From: Lysobacteraceae bacterium | GTDB taxonomy: Bacteria > Pseudomonadota > Gammaproteobacteria > Xanthomonadales > Rhodanobacteraceae | Direction: 5' to 3' | Length of the DNA: 54,557 bases | Assembly: GCA_028866435.1 (NCBI GenBank) | Contig: JAGWIC010000008.1 | Span: forward strand, 1 to 54,557 | Part shown: positions 1-6,201 of the stretch, one piece after another | How positions within the stretch are numbered: position 1 is the first letter of the stretch | Layout: the number at the start of each line of letters is the position of its first letter | The notes under the pieces: model-generated | What the model saw: the letters and a program-made list of their open reading frames with translations, nothing else | Database searches by the model: none | What the model was told of the DNA's origin: nothing | Program-made: the position numbers and the translations under genes

Positions 1-197
1 ACTCCTTTGGTGGGGTGGGGATCGGTCGCCGTCCGGGCCGGCAGGATCGCCAGCAGGGCGGCCTTGTTCGCGCGCAGGGCATCCACCAGGGGCGGCGGTA
101 TCGCGCCCTTCGGAGCCTCGACGTGCAGGTTGTCGCCGTCGCGGGTCAGCACTCCGCCAGCGGCCCAGATCAGCAACAGGGTTTGCAGTGGGTTCAT
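1..197 (-). CDS. TubC N-terminal docking-domain-like small protein (partial, runs off the window)
   Basis: The reverse strand reads MNPLQTLLLIWAAGGVL followed by a segment with LHVEAPKGAIPPPLVDALR and ANKAALLAILPA, then continues past base 1. This pattern (a short helix, a 'G-x-L-x-x-x-G-D-x-L' strand and 'L-x-x-x-K-x-x-L-L-x-x-L') resembles the TubC N-terminal docking domain, which in mobile elements often occurs as a free-standing small protein of unknown role. The start ATG (197-195) overlaps the stop of the ATPase gene as ATGA, so it is probably translationally coupled and part of the element's replication operon. The C-terminus is not visible, so it could be longer than the usual 60-100 residues. 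Family assignment is from pattern recognition only. Confidence 0.6.
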   Translation of the reverse strand, partial: MNPLQTLLLIWAAGGVLTRDGDNLHVEAPKGAIPPPLVDALRANKAALLAILPARTATDPHPTKG

Positions 198-1555
198 AGC
201 GTGAACGCCTCGCGTTGCCTCTCCGAAGGTGGCGGCATACCCTCCGAAGGTGTGCGAAGATTCTCGTCACTCTGGCGATGAGCACCTTCAGCACCTTCGG
301 TAAAGTGAGCATCCTCGATACCCTCCGGAACCCGCATGGTTGACCGAAGGTGCTCATCAGATGCGAAGGTGCTCACCTGTTTTTTGTTCGGGAATGTCTG
401 AGCACCTTCGTGCGCACCTTCGACCGGCTTCGGGTCGGGCAGCGCCCAGTACCAGCGGGAATCCTCGAATCCGTCCTTCTTGGCCTTTGCGCCGATTTCT
501 TCTTTCGCCCTGCGCAGCGTGGCGTACGTGAAGCCGGCTTCCTTGCCCTCGGTCTTGATCTCCTCGGTAGCCATCGGGCCGGGGTGCAGCAGTTCCATCA
601 GGAACTCGGCGGCGCCGCCGCGTGCTGGTGCTGCCCGGTCCTCGCGGGGGTCTTCCGGTTCGGCAAGCAGCTCGCGGGCGGTACCCTGCAGCTCGGCACC
701 CCAGACGATCCGGCTGGCGATCAGGCCCGGATACCCCTGCAGCTCGGTCTGCTCGAACGCGTAGGCATACCCGCCGCCGTCCGGGCCGATGTTCGACTTC
801 GCGCGGGCCAGCACCATGTTCTGCGTGCTGTCCTCACCTTCCTTCTGCCGCACCGTGCCCATGACCACGCGGGCCAGCGCACCGAACGCCAGCGAGCCGC
901 TCACGCGCTCCAGGGGTTCCCGGCCGCCGGTGCCCTTGCTGTAGTGGGTGATGCCCAGCAGCGCGGCGTCCAGGCCGGCAGCAAGGTCCACCAGCGGCGC
1001 CAGCCCACGGCGTACCTCAGCGTTCTTGTGTGAGTCGCCACCAATAGCTGACACCAGCGGGTCGATCACGATCAACGCGATGTCGGGAATGCGGGCCGCT
1101 GCAATGGCCAGCATGTCGATGTCGCGCGAGGGGTCGAACGGGCGGCGGTAATCGTCCTCGTCGATCGTGTCGCGTACGAAGTGGATCTTGGAAAGATCAG
1201 CGCCCGCAGCGATCAGGCGCGGTACCAGCGTATCGGCAGGGTCATCCTCACCCGACCAGATAAGCACGGAGCCGCGGCGAGACTTCCATCCGCACGGAAA
1301 GAAGCACCCCACGCTAACCACGGCCGCAATGAACATCGCCAGCGTGGTCTTTCCGGTACCCGGAGCACCAGCGAGTACGCTGAGCTTTCCAAGCGCTATC
1401 CAGAAGCGCCACAGCCAGCGGATCGCCTCGGGTTTCAGCTTGTCGGCGCCGATCAGCTCAACGCGCGGGCCGGTCGGCACCTTGATGATCGGGTGGCGTG
1501 CGGCATCTCGGTCTGCACGGTCATCGATATTGCTGCTGTAGGTTTCAGCGGTCAT
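194..1555 (-). CDS. RepA-like RecA-fold (AAA_25) replicative ATPase of a mobile element
   Basis: A 453-residue protein. The Walker A motif GAPGTGKTT lies near residue 63, and the hydrophobic strand-Asp IALIVIDPLVSAIGG followed by GDSHKNAEVRRGL is typical of the RSF1010 RepA / AAA_25 family of hexameric helicases in plasmids, prophages and satellites. The ATG at 1555 was chosen over an in-frame start at 1639, because it overlaps the upstream zinc-finger gene by 11 nt and gives a sensible N-terminus. The ATPase core ends near residue 290. It is followed by a winged-helix-like stretch (MATEEIKTEGKEAGFTYATL) and a low-complexity tail containing repeated EGAH/EGAQ units, encoded by the iteron-like DNA repeats described separately. 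It probably unwinds the element's origin together with the CHC2 protein. The exact substrate is inferred. Confidence 0.82.
   Translation of the reverse strand: MTAETYSSNIDDRADRDAARHPIIKVPTGPRVELIGADKLKPEAIRWLWRFWIALGKLSVLAGAPGTGKTTLAMFIAAVVSVGCFFPCGWKSRRGSVLIWSGEDDPADTLVPRLIAAGADLSKIHFVRDTIDEDDYRRPFDPSRDIDMLAIAAARIPDIALIVIDPLVSAIGGDSHKNAEVRRGLAPLVDLAAGLDAALLGITHYSKGTGGREPLERVSGSLAFGALARVVMGTVRQKEGEDSTQNMVLARAKSNIGPDGGGYAYAFEQTELQGYPGLIASRIVWGAELQGTARELLAEPEDPREDRAAPARGGAAEFLMELLHPGPMATEEIKTEGKEAGFTYATLRRAKEEIGAKAKKDGFEDSRWYWALPDPKPVEGAHEGAQTFPNKKQVSTFASDEHLRSTMRVPEGIEDAHFTEGAEGAHRQSDENLRTPSEGMPPPSERQREAFTL
222..422. repeat. Iteron-like array, candidate replication origin of the mobile element
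   Basis: The 12-mer TGAGCACCTTCG (or its complement CGAAGGTGCTCA) occurs exactly at 345-356, 364-375 and 399-410. A one-mismatch copy is at 279-290. Shortened or degenerate copies lie near 222-230, 243-252, 290-300, 306-317 and 412-422. Both orientations are present. The array lies inside the 3' end of the ATPase gene, so it also encodes the protein's repetitive tail. Clustered short repeats next to a replication helicase are the usual form of iteron origins; the function here is inferred. Confidence 0.6.
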
Positions 1556-2084
1556 TGCGCAGCACCTCCGCTGCGTCAAAAATCCGCAGGGTGCCGACGC
1601 GGAGCCTCGTGTGCTCATCCTCGGTGAGTGGGTAGCCATCGCCGAGCTTGTTGGCAGTCTCCAGCATGACGTGGGCCTCGTGCACCAGCACGGACAGGGC
1701 AGCCCGCCAACGTGGCAGCAGGGCCGCTTGGCGGAGCTGGCTGCGCTCGGCAGGCGAGAGGCCGCGCAGGTCTTTCCTCACGAACAAATCGCTTACTGTC
1801 AGGCCGACAGCGGCGAGGATGTCGTGAACCTGACAGCCAGCAAAGCAATGCAGCAGCAGCCTGCCGTCGTCACCTTCCGTGATGCTCAGCGAGGGCGAAC
1901 GGTCTTCATGCGCGGGGCAATTGGCAATCCAGCCGGAGCCTACCTTCCGCATTCCGTGAAGTCGTGGCAGCAGCAGCGCGGCCGGCGATGCGGTAAGCTG
2001 CGGGCGGTTGGACGTGTTGTGTGTGTGATCTCGAAGGCCTGCCTTGCCCGCAGGCCTTCGTTGCGTCTGGGGATGCTGATTCAT
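1545..2084 (-). CDS. CHC2-type zinc-finger protein (primase-like DNA-binding module) of the mobile element
   Basis: A 179-residue protein. After an N-terminal basic stretch there is a CHC2-type zinc finger: GWIANCPAHEDRSPSLSI, then a short hairpin and LLLHCFAGCQ, giving ligands C-H-C-C. It is followed by a D-I-L-x-x-x-G-L-T segment typical of phage and satellite primases (DnaG or alpha/P4 type). No Toprim or primase catalytic domain follows; the C-terminal half is helical with no motif I recognise. The ATG at 2084 overlaps the alpA stop as ATGA, and the 3' end overlaps the ATPase gene by 11 nt. The pair therefore looks like a primase-helicase split into separate zinc-finger and ATPase proteins. 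Primase activity itself is not shown by the sequence. Confidence 0.75.
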   Translation of the reverse strand: MNQHPQTQRRPAGKAGLRDHTHNTSNRPQLTASPAALLLPRLHGMRKVGSGWIANCPAHEDRSPSLSITEGDDGRLLLHCFAGCQVHDILAAVGLTVSDLFVRKDLRGLSPAERSQLRQAALLPRWRAALSVLVHEAHVMLETANKLGDGYPLTEDEHTRLRVGTLRIFDAAEVLRNDR

Positions 2085-2326
2085 GCGGCCGCCTTGTCGC
2101 CAACTGCGCGCTGTTGTTCAGCCCAGCAGCGCACGTCTTCGCAGCGCCAGGCTGTGATACGCGCACTCAGCTTGATCGGCTTGGGGAAGGTGCCAGCATT
2201 GACCCAGCGCCAGAGTGTGCTGGCGCCAATGGGCAATATGGCGGGAATCGGCGGCTCCGCTTTCGGATCGCCGATGAGCTGGGCTTGGCGCACAAAGCCC
2301 GTGGAAGGCATGGGATGCAATTGCAT
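2081..2326 (-). CDS. AlpA-like phage regulatory protein / excisionase
   Basis: An 81-residue protein starting MQLHPMPSTGFVRQAQLIG. The core ILPIGASTLWRWVNAGTFP, then PIKLSARITAWRCEDV, is the classic winged-helix signature of AlpA/MerR-like regulators and P4 Vis-type excisionases: a helix-turn-helix followed by a 'W-x-x-x-x-v' wing. I chose the ATG at 2326 rather than an upstream in-frame codon at 2398, because the extra residues are not AlpA-like. Family members activate the integrase gene or act as directionality factors. This one lies between the integrase and the replication genes and overlaps the CHC2 gene as ATGA. Confidence 0.85.
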   Translation of the reverse strand: MQLHPMPSTGFVRQAQLIGDPKAEPPIPAILPIGASTLWRWVNAGTFPKPIKLSARITAWRCEDVRCWAEQQRAVGDKAAA

Positions 2327-2407
2327 GTGTCGGCTCCAATCAAGACGCGGCGGGTCTTGTTGGGCCGATCTTTCACGGGGCACTATCCTCCCCCGCAAGC
2401 CTCCACC

Positions 2408-2426
2408 CTCCCCCGAATTGGGGGAG
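2408..2426. promoter_or_regulatory. Perfect hairpin in the leader of the alpA-rep operon
   Basis: CTCCCCC, a GAATT loop, then GGGGGAG, directly after the stop of the unknown 173-residue protein and about 80 nt before alpA. It has no strong T tract on either side, so it could be an operator or a weak terminator that separates the integrase genes from the replication operon. Role inferred. Confidence 0.4.
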
Positions 2427-2431
2427 TAGAG

Positions 2432-2953
2432 CTAAGCATCCTTTATCGCGCCATCGCTGCGCAGGCGCTCCCACGCCTTATCGAAAACGCTCGCTTGAAA
2501 AATTGGCAACTCGTTCCGAACTGCACGCTTTACGCCCGCTTTGCCAGGTGCTGTTTTTGGCAAAGCCATCGGGTCATGCCCCAGATTTTTGATTACCCAA
2601 AGGATTTGCTCCTCTTGGTGTCTCTGCTGTTGCTTCGGCCTTTGTGAGGTGGATTTAGCTTCATCGGTGACTGCCGGAATCTCCACATGCCCAAGCACGA
2701 TAAGGCCGCCAGGATAGGCGCCGCGCGGTGTCTCGTCGACGTCGTCCCAGAGACACGCGGATTCTTCCGTGATGTATATGCGCACGCGCCGCGCTTCAGG
2801 GCGAGCGCGCACCGTGTGAGACTTTGGCCCATATTCGATGTGCCGGCCGCTCTCAAAAAACACTCGACCTGACGACGTCGTAATGGTCACAACGGCGTCT
2901 TCCTGCCACACATGAAAGTCAAAGCCTGTCACGTTTCCAATCGGCTTCAGCAT
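2432..2953 (-). CDS. Hypothetical protein of the mobile element (173 aa)
   Basis: I do not recognise the family. The N-terminal 60 residues look like beta strands (FDFHVWQEDAVVTITTS, GRVFFESGRHIEYG), the middle is neutral, and the C-terminal half carries a glutamine-rich stretch (RPKQQQRHQEEQ) then a helical region with PKTAPGKAGVKRAVRNEL and FDKAWERLRSDGAI. That last part resembles the winged-helix tail seen in small phage DNA-binding proteins. Its ATG overlaps the integrase stop by 7 nt, so the two are co-translated. No signal peptide or membrane segment is visible. It is a real gene by position, coupling and codon use, but its function is unknown. Confidence 0.6.
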   Translation of the reverse strand: MLKPIGNVTGFDFHVWQEDAVVTITTSSGRVFFESGRHIEYGPKSHTVRARPEARRVRIYITEESACLWDDVDETPRGAYPGGLIVLGHVEIPAVTDEAKSTSQRPKQQQRHQEEQILWVIKNLGHDPMALPKTAPGKAGVKRAVRNELPIFQASVFDKAWERLRSDGAIKDA

Positions 2954-4176
2954 GCAATCACCTTCGGTTGGATGGCCGTCACGTTGCCAGCCTTGCGCAC
3001 GGTGGCGCAGTAGCCGGCCCAGTCCTTCATCAGCACCGCACGACGCTGCAACAAGTCGCCGCGCTGATAAGCCGCCTCGGCGGCATCCTTCAAGCGGTGC
3101 GCCATCGCTGCCTCGATCACTTCGCGCGGATGGCTGGTAGTCTCGGCGGCCCAGTCACGGAAGGTCGACCGGAAGCCGTGCGCAGTCAAGCCGGGGCGCA
3201 GTTCCTTCAGCAGCTTCATCGCCGCGTCGGTGGTGATCGCTCGACCCTTCACGCCGGGGAACACGTTCGCGTTGACGTGCGGCAAGGCCTCCATAAGCTT
3301 CACCACGGCCGGTGCCAACGGTATCCGATGCTCCTTACCGGCCTTCATGCGCTCGGGCGGTATCGTCCAGACAGCGCCGTCCAGATCGAACTCAGACCAC
3401 TGCGCGCCGGCAGCCTCACCGGGTCGCGTAGCGGTGAGTATTTGCAGCTCCAGCACGCGCGCTGCCAAGCTGTTCCGCTGGCGCAGCTCGGCCATGAAGG
3501 CGGCGGCCTCGGCATAGGGCAGGGCGGGGCGGTGCTCCACGGCCTGCACCTTGTTGCGGGCCGGCAGCAGCTGGTCCAGATGGTTGCGCCATGTCGCGGG
3601 GTTGTCGCCCGAGCGTAGCCCGCGCACGGTCGCCCAGGCCAGCACGCTCTCCATCCGGCCGCGCAGTCGGCTGGCGGTTTCGGTCTTGGTCGTCCAGATC
3701 GAATCGAGACACTTCATCACTAGCGCGGTGTCGATCGCGTCCACCGGCAGCTTCCAGATCGGCCCGCAGTACGTGGTGAGCGTCGCTGACCACTGCGCGG
3801 CGTGCTTGGGGTTCTTCCAGCCGTTGCGGTGCGTCTCGATGTACAGCTCCGCGCAGCGGCCGAAGGGCATGCGCTTCTCGTGCATGGCGCGGGCCTCGGC
3901 CTTCTGCGCGTGCTTGACCTGCAACGGGTCTTGTCCATCGCGCAGCATGCGGCGCAGATTGGCGGCGCGCTCGCGGGCTTCTGCGAGGGTGACGTCCCAT
4001 GCCGGGCCTAGGCCCATGTCGCGCAGCTTGCCGGTCACCCGGTCGCGGTAGCGAAAAATCCAGCTACGCCGCTCGTCAGACTTCACCAGCAGATACAGCA
4101 GGCCGCCATCGGCGTGCATGCCGGGCTTGGCGTTCTTGATCTTCAGCGCCGTAAGGCGATTTACCTGAGTGCCCAT
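2947..4176 (-). CDS. P4-type tyrosine integrase
   Basis: A 409-residue tyrosine recombinase of the P4/CP4-57 family. It has the N-terminal DUF4102 arm-binding domain (LTALKIKNAKPGMHADGGL, with the RRSWIFRYRDRVTGK strand), a SAM-like core-binding domain, and the catalytic domain with R in TATRPGEA, H-x-x-R in AHGFRSTFRDW, H in AMAHRLKD and the nucleophile Y in AAYQRGD. The ATG at 4176 (MGTQVNRLTALKI) was preferred to an upstream start at 4248, which would add non-conserved residues. It catalyses integration of the element, normally at the 3' end of a tRNA gene. It reads away from the junction at 4353-4363, as expected for this family. Confidence 0.93.
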   Translation of the reverse strand: MGTQVNRLTALKIKNAKPGMHADGGLLYLLVKSDERRSWIFRYRDRVTGKLRDMGLGPAWDVTLAEARERAANLRRMLRDGQDPLQVKHAQKAEARAMHEKRMPFGRCAELYIETHRNGWKNPKHAAQWSATLTTYCGPIWKLPVDAIDTALVMKCLDSIWTTKTETASRLRGRMESVLAWATVRGLRSGDNPATWRNHLDQLLPARNKVQAVEHRPALPYAEAAAFMAELRQRNSLAARVLELQILTATRPGEAAGAQWSEFDLDGAVWTIPPERMKAGKEHRIPLAPAVVKLMEALPHVNANVFPGVKGRAITTDAAMKLLKELRPGLTAHGFRSTFRDWAAETTSHPREVIEAAMAHRLKDAAEAAYQRGDLLQRRAVLMKDWAGYCATVRKAGNVTAIQPKVIAC

Positions 4177-4352
4177 AGACTGCCCGCCGAACCGGATTGA
4201 CCCTATCTCTGCCCCATACAGGCTGCGCGGGCTTTGTCGGGTTGTCAAGGGTCGGTATGGGACTACGTTACGCGAGCAACCGCAAGGCGTAGACGCGGAA
4301 TTGTCTCGAATGGGATGTTATGGGATTCAGTGGCAAAACAGGCGGACAGTCT

Positions 4353-4363
4353 CTCTCTCCGCC
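4353..4363 (+). other. tRNA-Ser 3'-end-like sequence, candidate attachment-site remnant
   Basis: CTCTCTCCGCCA-type sequence ending at the CCA matches the acceptor 3' end of bacterial tRNA-Ser. It lies just upstream of a P4-type integrase, the place where the attachment site is expected. No intact tRNA-Ser body precedes it on this strand. The same sequence occurs inverted at 4403-4414 on the other strand, again without a tRNA body. I read it as the duplicated attachment core, with the intact tRNA gene probably at the other end of the element, outside the window. Confidence 0.45.
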
Positions 4364-4414
4364 AGATACGCAAAACGCCCCTCGAGGGGCGTTTTGCGTA
4401 TCTGGCGGAGAGAG
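4353..4414. repeat. Perfect 62-bp palindrome (31-bp arms) at the element/chromosome junction
   Basis: The arms are 4353-4383 and 4384-4414, pairing without a mismatch around CTCGAG. The inner part (AAAACGCCCCTCGAGGGGCGTTTT) looks like the rho-independent terminator that follows a tRNA gene. The outer part is the tRNA-Ser-like 3' end in both orientations. No gene is present from 4177 to 4677. The first part of that stretch probably holds the integrase promoter. Confidence 0.9.
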
Positions 4415-4677
4415 GTGGTGGACGAACCCTCCGGTGACTCGGCGCATCCTGCGCCTCGCCCTTCGGGCCAGCGGCTTTGCCGCTGTTCGCTCCGCCATCC
4501 TGCCTCCGCGAGCGACAAATTCGTCCGGAACGACAAGGACAGCCGAAGGTCGGCCCCGCAGCGCGCCAGCGCGGAGGGGTGAACCCCATGGACGGGGTTC
4601 ACAATCCCTCACTACATGCCAGCGCGCCGCAAAGCGACGCATGCTCGCAAGGGGCGTTTTGCCCCCAACCATCGCCA
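4415..4677. other. Gene-free, hairpin-rich flank of the mobile element
   Basis: I see no credible coding sequence here. Short inverted repeats follow one another: GCCCTTCGGGC near 4460, AGCGGCTTTGCCGCT near 4471, a 9-bp stem at 4579-4602 (GTGAACCCC, loop, GGGGTTCAC) flanked by a second GAGGG/CCCTC stem, and GGGGC-GTTTT-GCCCC at 4651-4665, which may end lpxH transcription. It looks like scar DNA left by earlier insertions. Confidence 0.5.
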
Positions 4678-5406
4678 TCAACCGATCGGCAAGCCCCGCA
4701 ACTCCACGCCCTCCGGCCTCACCCGCAGCACCGAGCCCTGCTGGTACCAGTCGCCCAGTACGATCCGCTCCACTTGCCTGCCGTCCAGTTCGAAGCGATG
4801 GATGGCCGGGCGATGGGTGTGCCCGTGGATCAGCCGCGCGACGGCGGCATCGCGCAGCGCGGCAGCGACGGCGCCGGCGTTGACGTCCATGATGCTTTCG
4901 GTGGTGCTGGCGGTGTGCGCGCGGCTGTCCTCGCGTGCCTTGGCGGCAAACGCACGGCGGGCCTCCAGCGGCATCGACAGGATCTGCGCCTGCCACTGCG
5001 GCGCGCGGACCTGCCGGCGCACGGCCTGATAGGCGAGGTCGTCGGTGCACAGCACGTCGCCATGCATCAGCAAGGTGGGGGTGCCCTGGATGTCATGCAC
5101 CGTGCCGTCGGCGAGCAGGGTCATGCCCGCGCGCTGGGCGAAGGCTTCGCCGAGCAGGAAGTCCCGATTGCCGGCCAGGAAGTACACCGGCACGCCGGCA
5201 TCGTGGACGGCTCGGGTGGCGGCGGCGATGCGGCGGGGCAGCTCGTCGTCGTCGTCGTCGCCGATCCACGCCTCGACCAGGTCGCCGAGGATGTACAGCG
5301 CCTCGGCCTGGCGCACCTCGTCGCTGGCCAGGTAGCGCTCGAACAGCTCGGTGACCTGCGGCCGGCCGGGCTCCAGGTGCAGGTCAGAGACGAACAGGCT
5401 GCTCAT
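4678..5406 (-). CDS. lpxH: UDP-2,3-diacylglucosamine diphosphatase LpxH
   Basis: A 242-residue calcineurin-type metallophosphoesterase that hydrolyses UDP-2,3-diacylglucosamine to lipid X and UMP, the fourth step of lipid A synthesis, at the inner face of the cytoplasmic membrane. The metal-binding motifs are all present: D-x-H in SDLHL (residues 8-10), GD in YILGDLVEAW (41-42), GNRD in LAGNRDFLLG near residue 80, H in LMHGD and GHTH near residue 195. The length matches the family (about 240). The ATG at 5406 was chosen because GGGGTGAG lies 6 nt upstream; an in-frame GTG at 5415 overlapping the cyclophilin stop is the alternative. It follows the cyclophilin gene within a few bases, so the two form an operon. 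Confidence 0.93.
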   Translation of the reverse strand: MSSLFVSDLHLEPGRPQVTELFERYLASDEVRQAEALYILGDLVEAWIGDDDDDELPRRIAAATRAVHDAGVPVYFLAGNRDFLLGEAFAQRAGMTLLADGTVHDIQGTPTLLMHGDVLCTDDLAYQAVRRQVRAPQWQAQILSMPLEARRAFAAKAREDSRAHTASTTESIMDVNAGAVAAALRDAAVARLIHGHTHRPAIHRFELDGRQVERIVLGDWYQQGSVLRVRPEGVELRGLPIG

Positions 5407-5411
5407 CCCGC

Positions 5412-6131
5412 TCACCCCGCGGTAGCCGGTGTGTGGCTCCCGCGGGCTGGTTTTTTCGCCGGTTTTGCCTTCGACGAGACGGGCTTGGCAGGGCTCGCCG
5501 CGCTGCCCGCCGCGGCGGGGGCTGCCTCGCCGACGACGCGTGCGCTTTCGATCACCACGAGGGGATTGGGCACGTCATTGGCAAACGGGCCCAGCGGTCG
5601 GGTCGGCAGCGCCGCGATCTTGTCGACCACGTCCATGCCCTTGACCACCTTGCCGAATACGGCGTAGCCCCAGGTCAGGCCGCTCTGGTTGCCGACGAAA
5701 TCCAGTCGCCGGTTGTCGACCAGGTTGAAGAAGAACTGGGCGGTGCCGGAGTTGGGGTCGGCGCCGCGGGCGACGGCAATCGTGCCGCGCAGGTTGGACA
5801 GGCCGTTGTCCGCCTCGCTGGGGATGGCCGGCCGCGTGCGCTTGGGCTGCAGGTCACGGGTATACAGGCCGCCCTGCACGAGGTAACCGGGGATGGCCCG
5901 GTGGATCAGGGTGCCGTCGTAGAAGCCGTCGCGCACGTATTGCAGGAAGTTGGCCACGCTCTTGGGCGCCTTGTCGGGGTAGAGCTCCACCGTGATATCG
6001 CCTTGCGAGGTATGCAGCAGCACCTGCGGAGGGGGCGCTGTCGCTGCCGGGCCGGCGGCGGTTTTGGGGGCTTGCGCCACCGCGGTCAGTGGCAGCACGA
6101 GGAGCAGGGTGGCGAGCAGGGATTTGAGCAT
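5412..6131 (-). CDS. Periplasmic cyclophilin-type peptidyl-prolyl cis-trans isomerase
   Basis: A 239-residue protein with a cleavable signal peptide (MLKSLLATLLLVLPLTAVAQA) and a PpiA/PpiB-like cyclophilin domain from about residue 35 to 190. It shows VANFLQYVRDGFYDGTLIHR, the FFFNLVDN active-site strand and a G-Y-A-V-F-G-K-V-V-K-G-M-D turn. It isomerises proline bonds during folding in the periplasm. The last 45 residues are an Ala/Pro/Lys-rich tail (SSKAKPAKKPARGS), absent from the E. coli enzymes and probably disordered; it may bind cell wall or nucleic acid, which is speculation. It lies upstream of lpxH and downstream of ppx, all reading leftward. Confidence 0.9.
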   Translation of the reverse strand: MLKSLLATLLLVLPLTAVAQAPKTAAGPAATAPPPQVLLHTSQGDITVELYPDKAPKSVANFLQYVRDGFYDGTLIHRAIPGYLVQGGLYTRDLQPKRTRPAIPSEADNGLSNLRGTIAVARGADPNSGTAQFFFNLVDNRRLDFVGNQSGLTWGYAVFGKVVKGMDVVDKIAALPTRPLGPFANDVPNPLVVIESARVVGEAAPAAAGSAASPAKPVSSKAKPAKKPARGSHTPATAG

Positions 6132-6201
6132 GGGTGTCTGAAAGTCGTGGCGTGGTGTAGAGGATACGCGGCCGCAGGCGCCGGCCTGGCGGTGGCGTGG
6201 A

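Noticed and set aside
4270..4363. Complete tRNA-Ser gene before the junction
   Set aside because: The 5' half of a tRNA-Ser (acceptor, D and anticodon arms) cannot be found; only the 3' end matches.
4234..4602. Several short frames in both directions around the palindrome
   Set aside because: They arise from the inverted repeat itself and read the same residues (SLRQIRKTPLEGRFAYLAER) from both strands, which is a repeat artefact.
4651..4665. Terminator of lpxH
   Set aside because: GGGGC-GTTTT-GCCCC is a short stem without a T tract on the minus strand; too weak for a separate entry.
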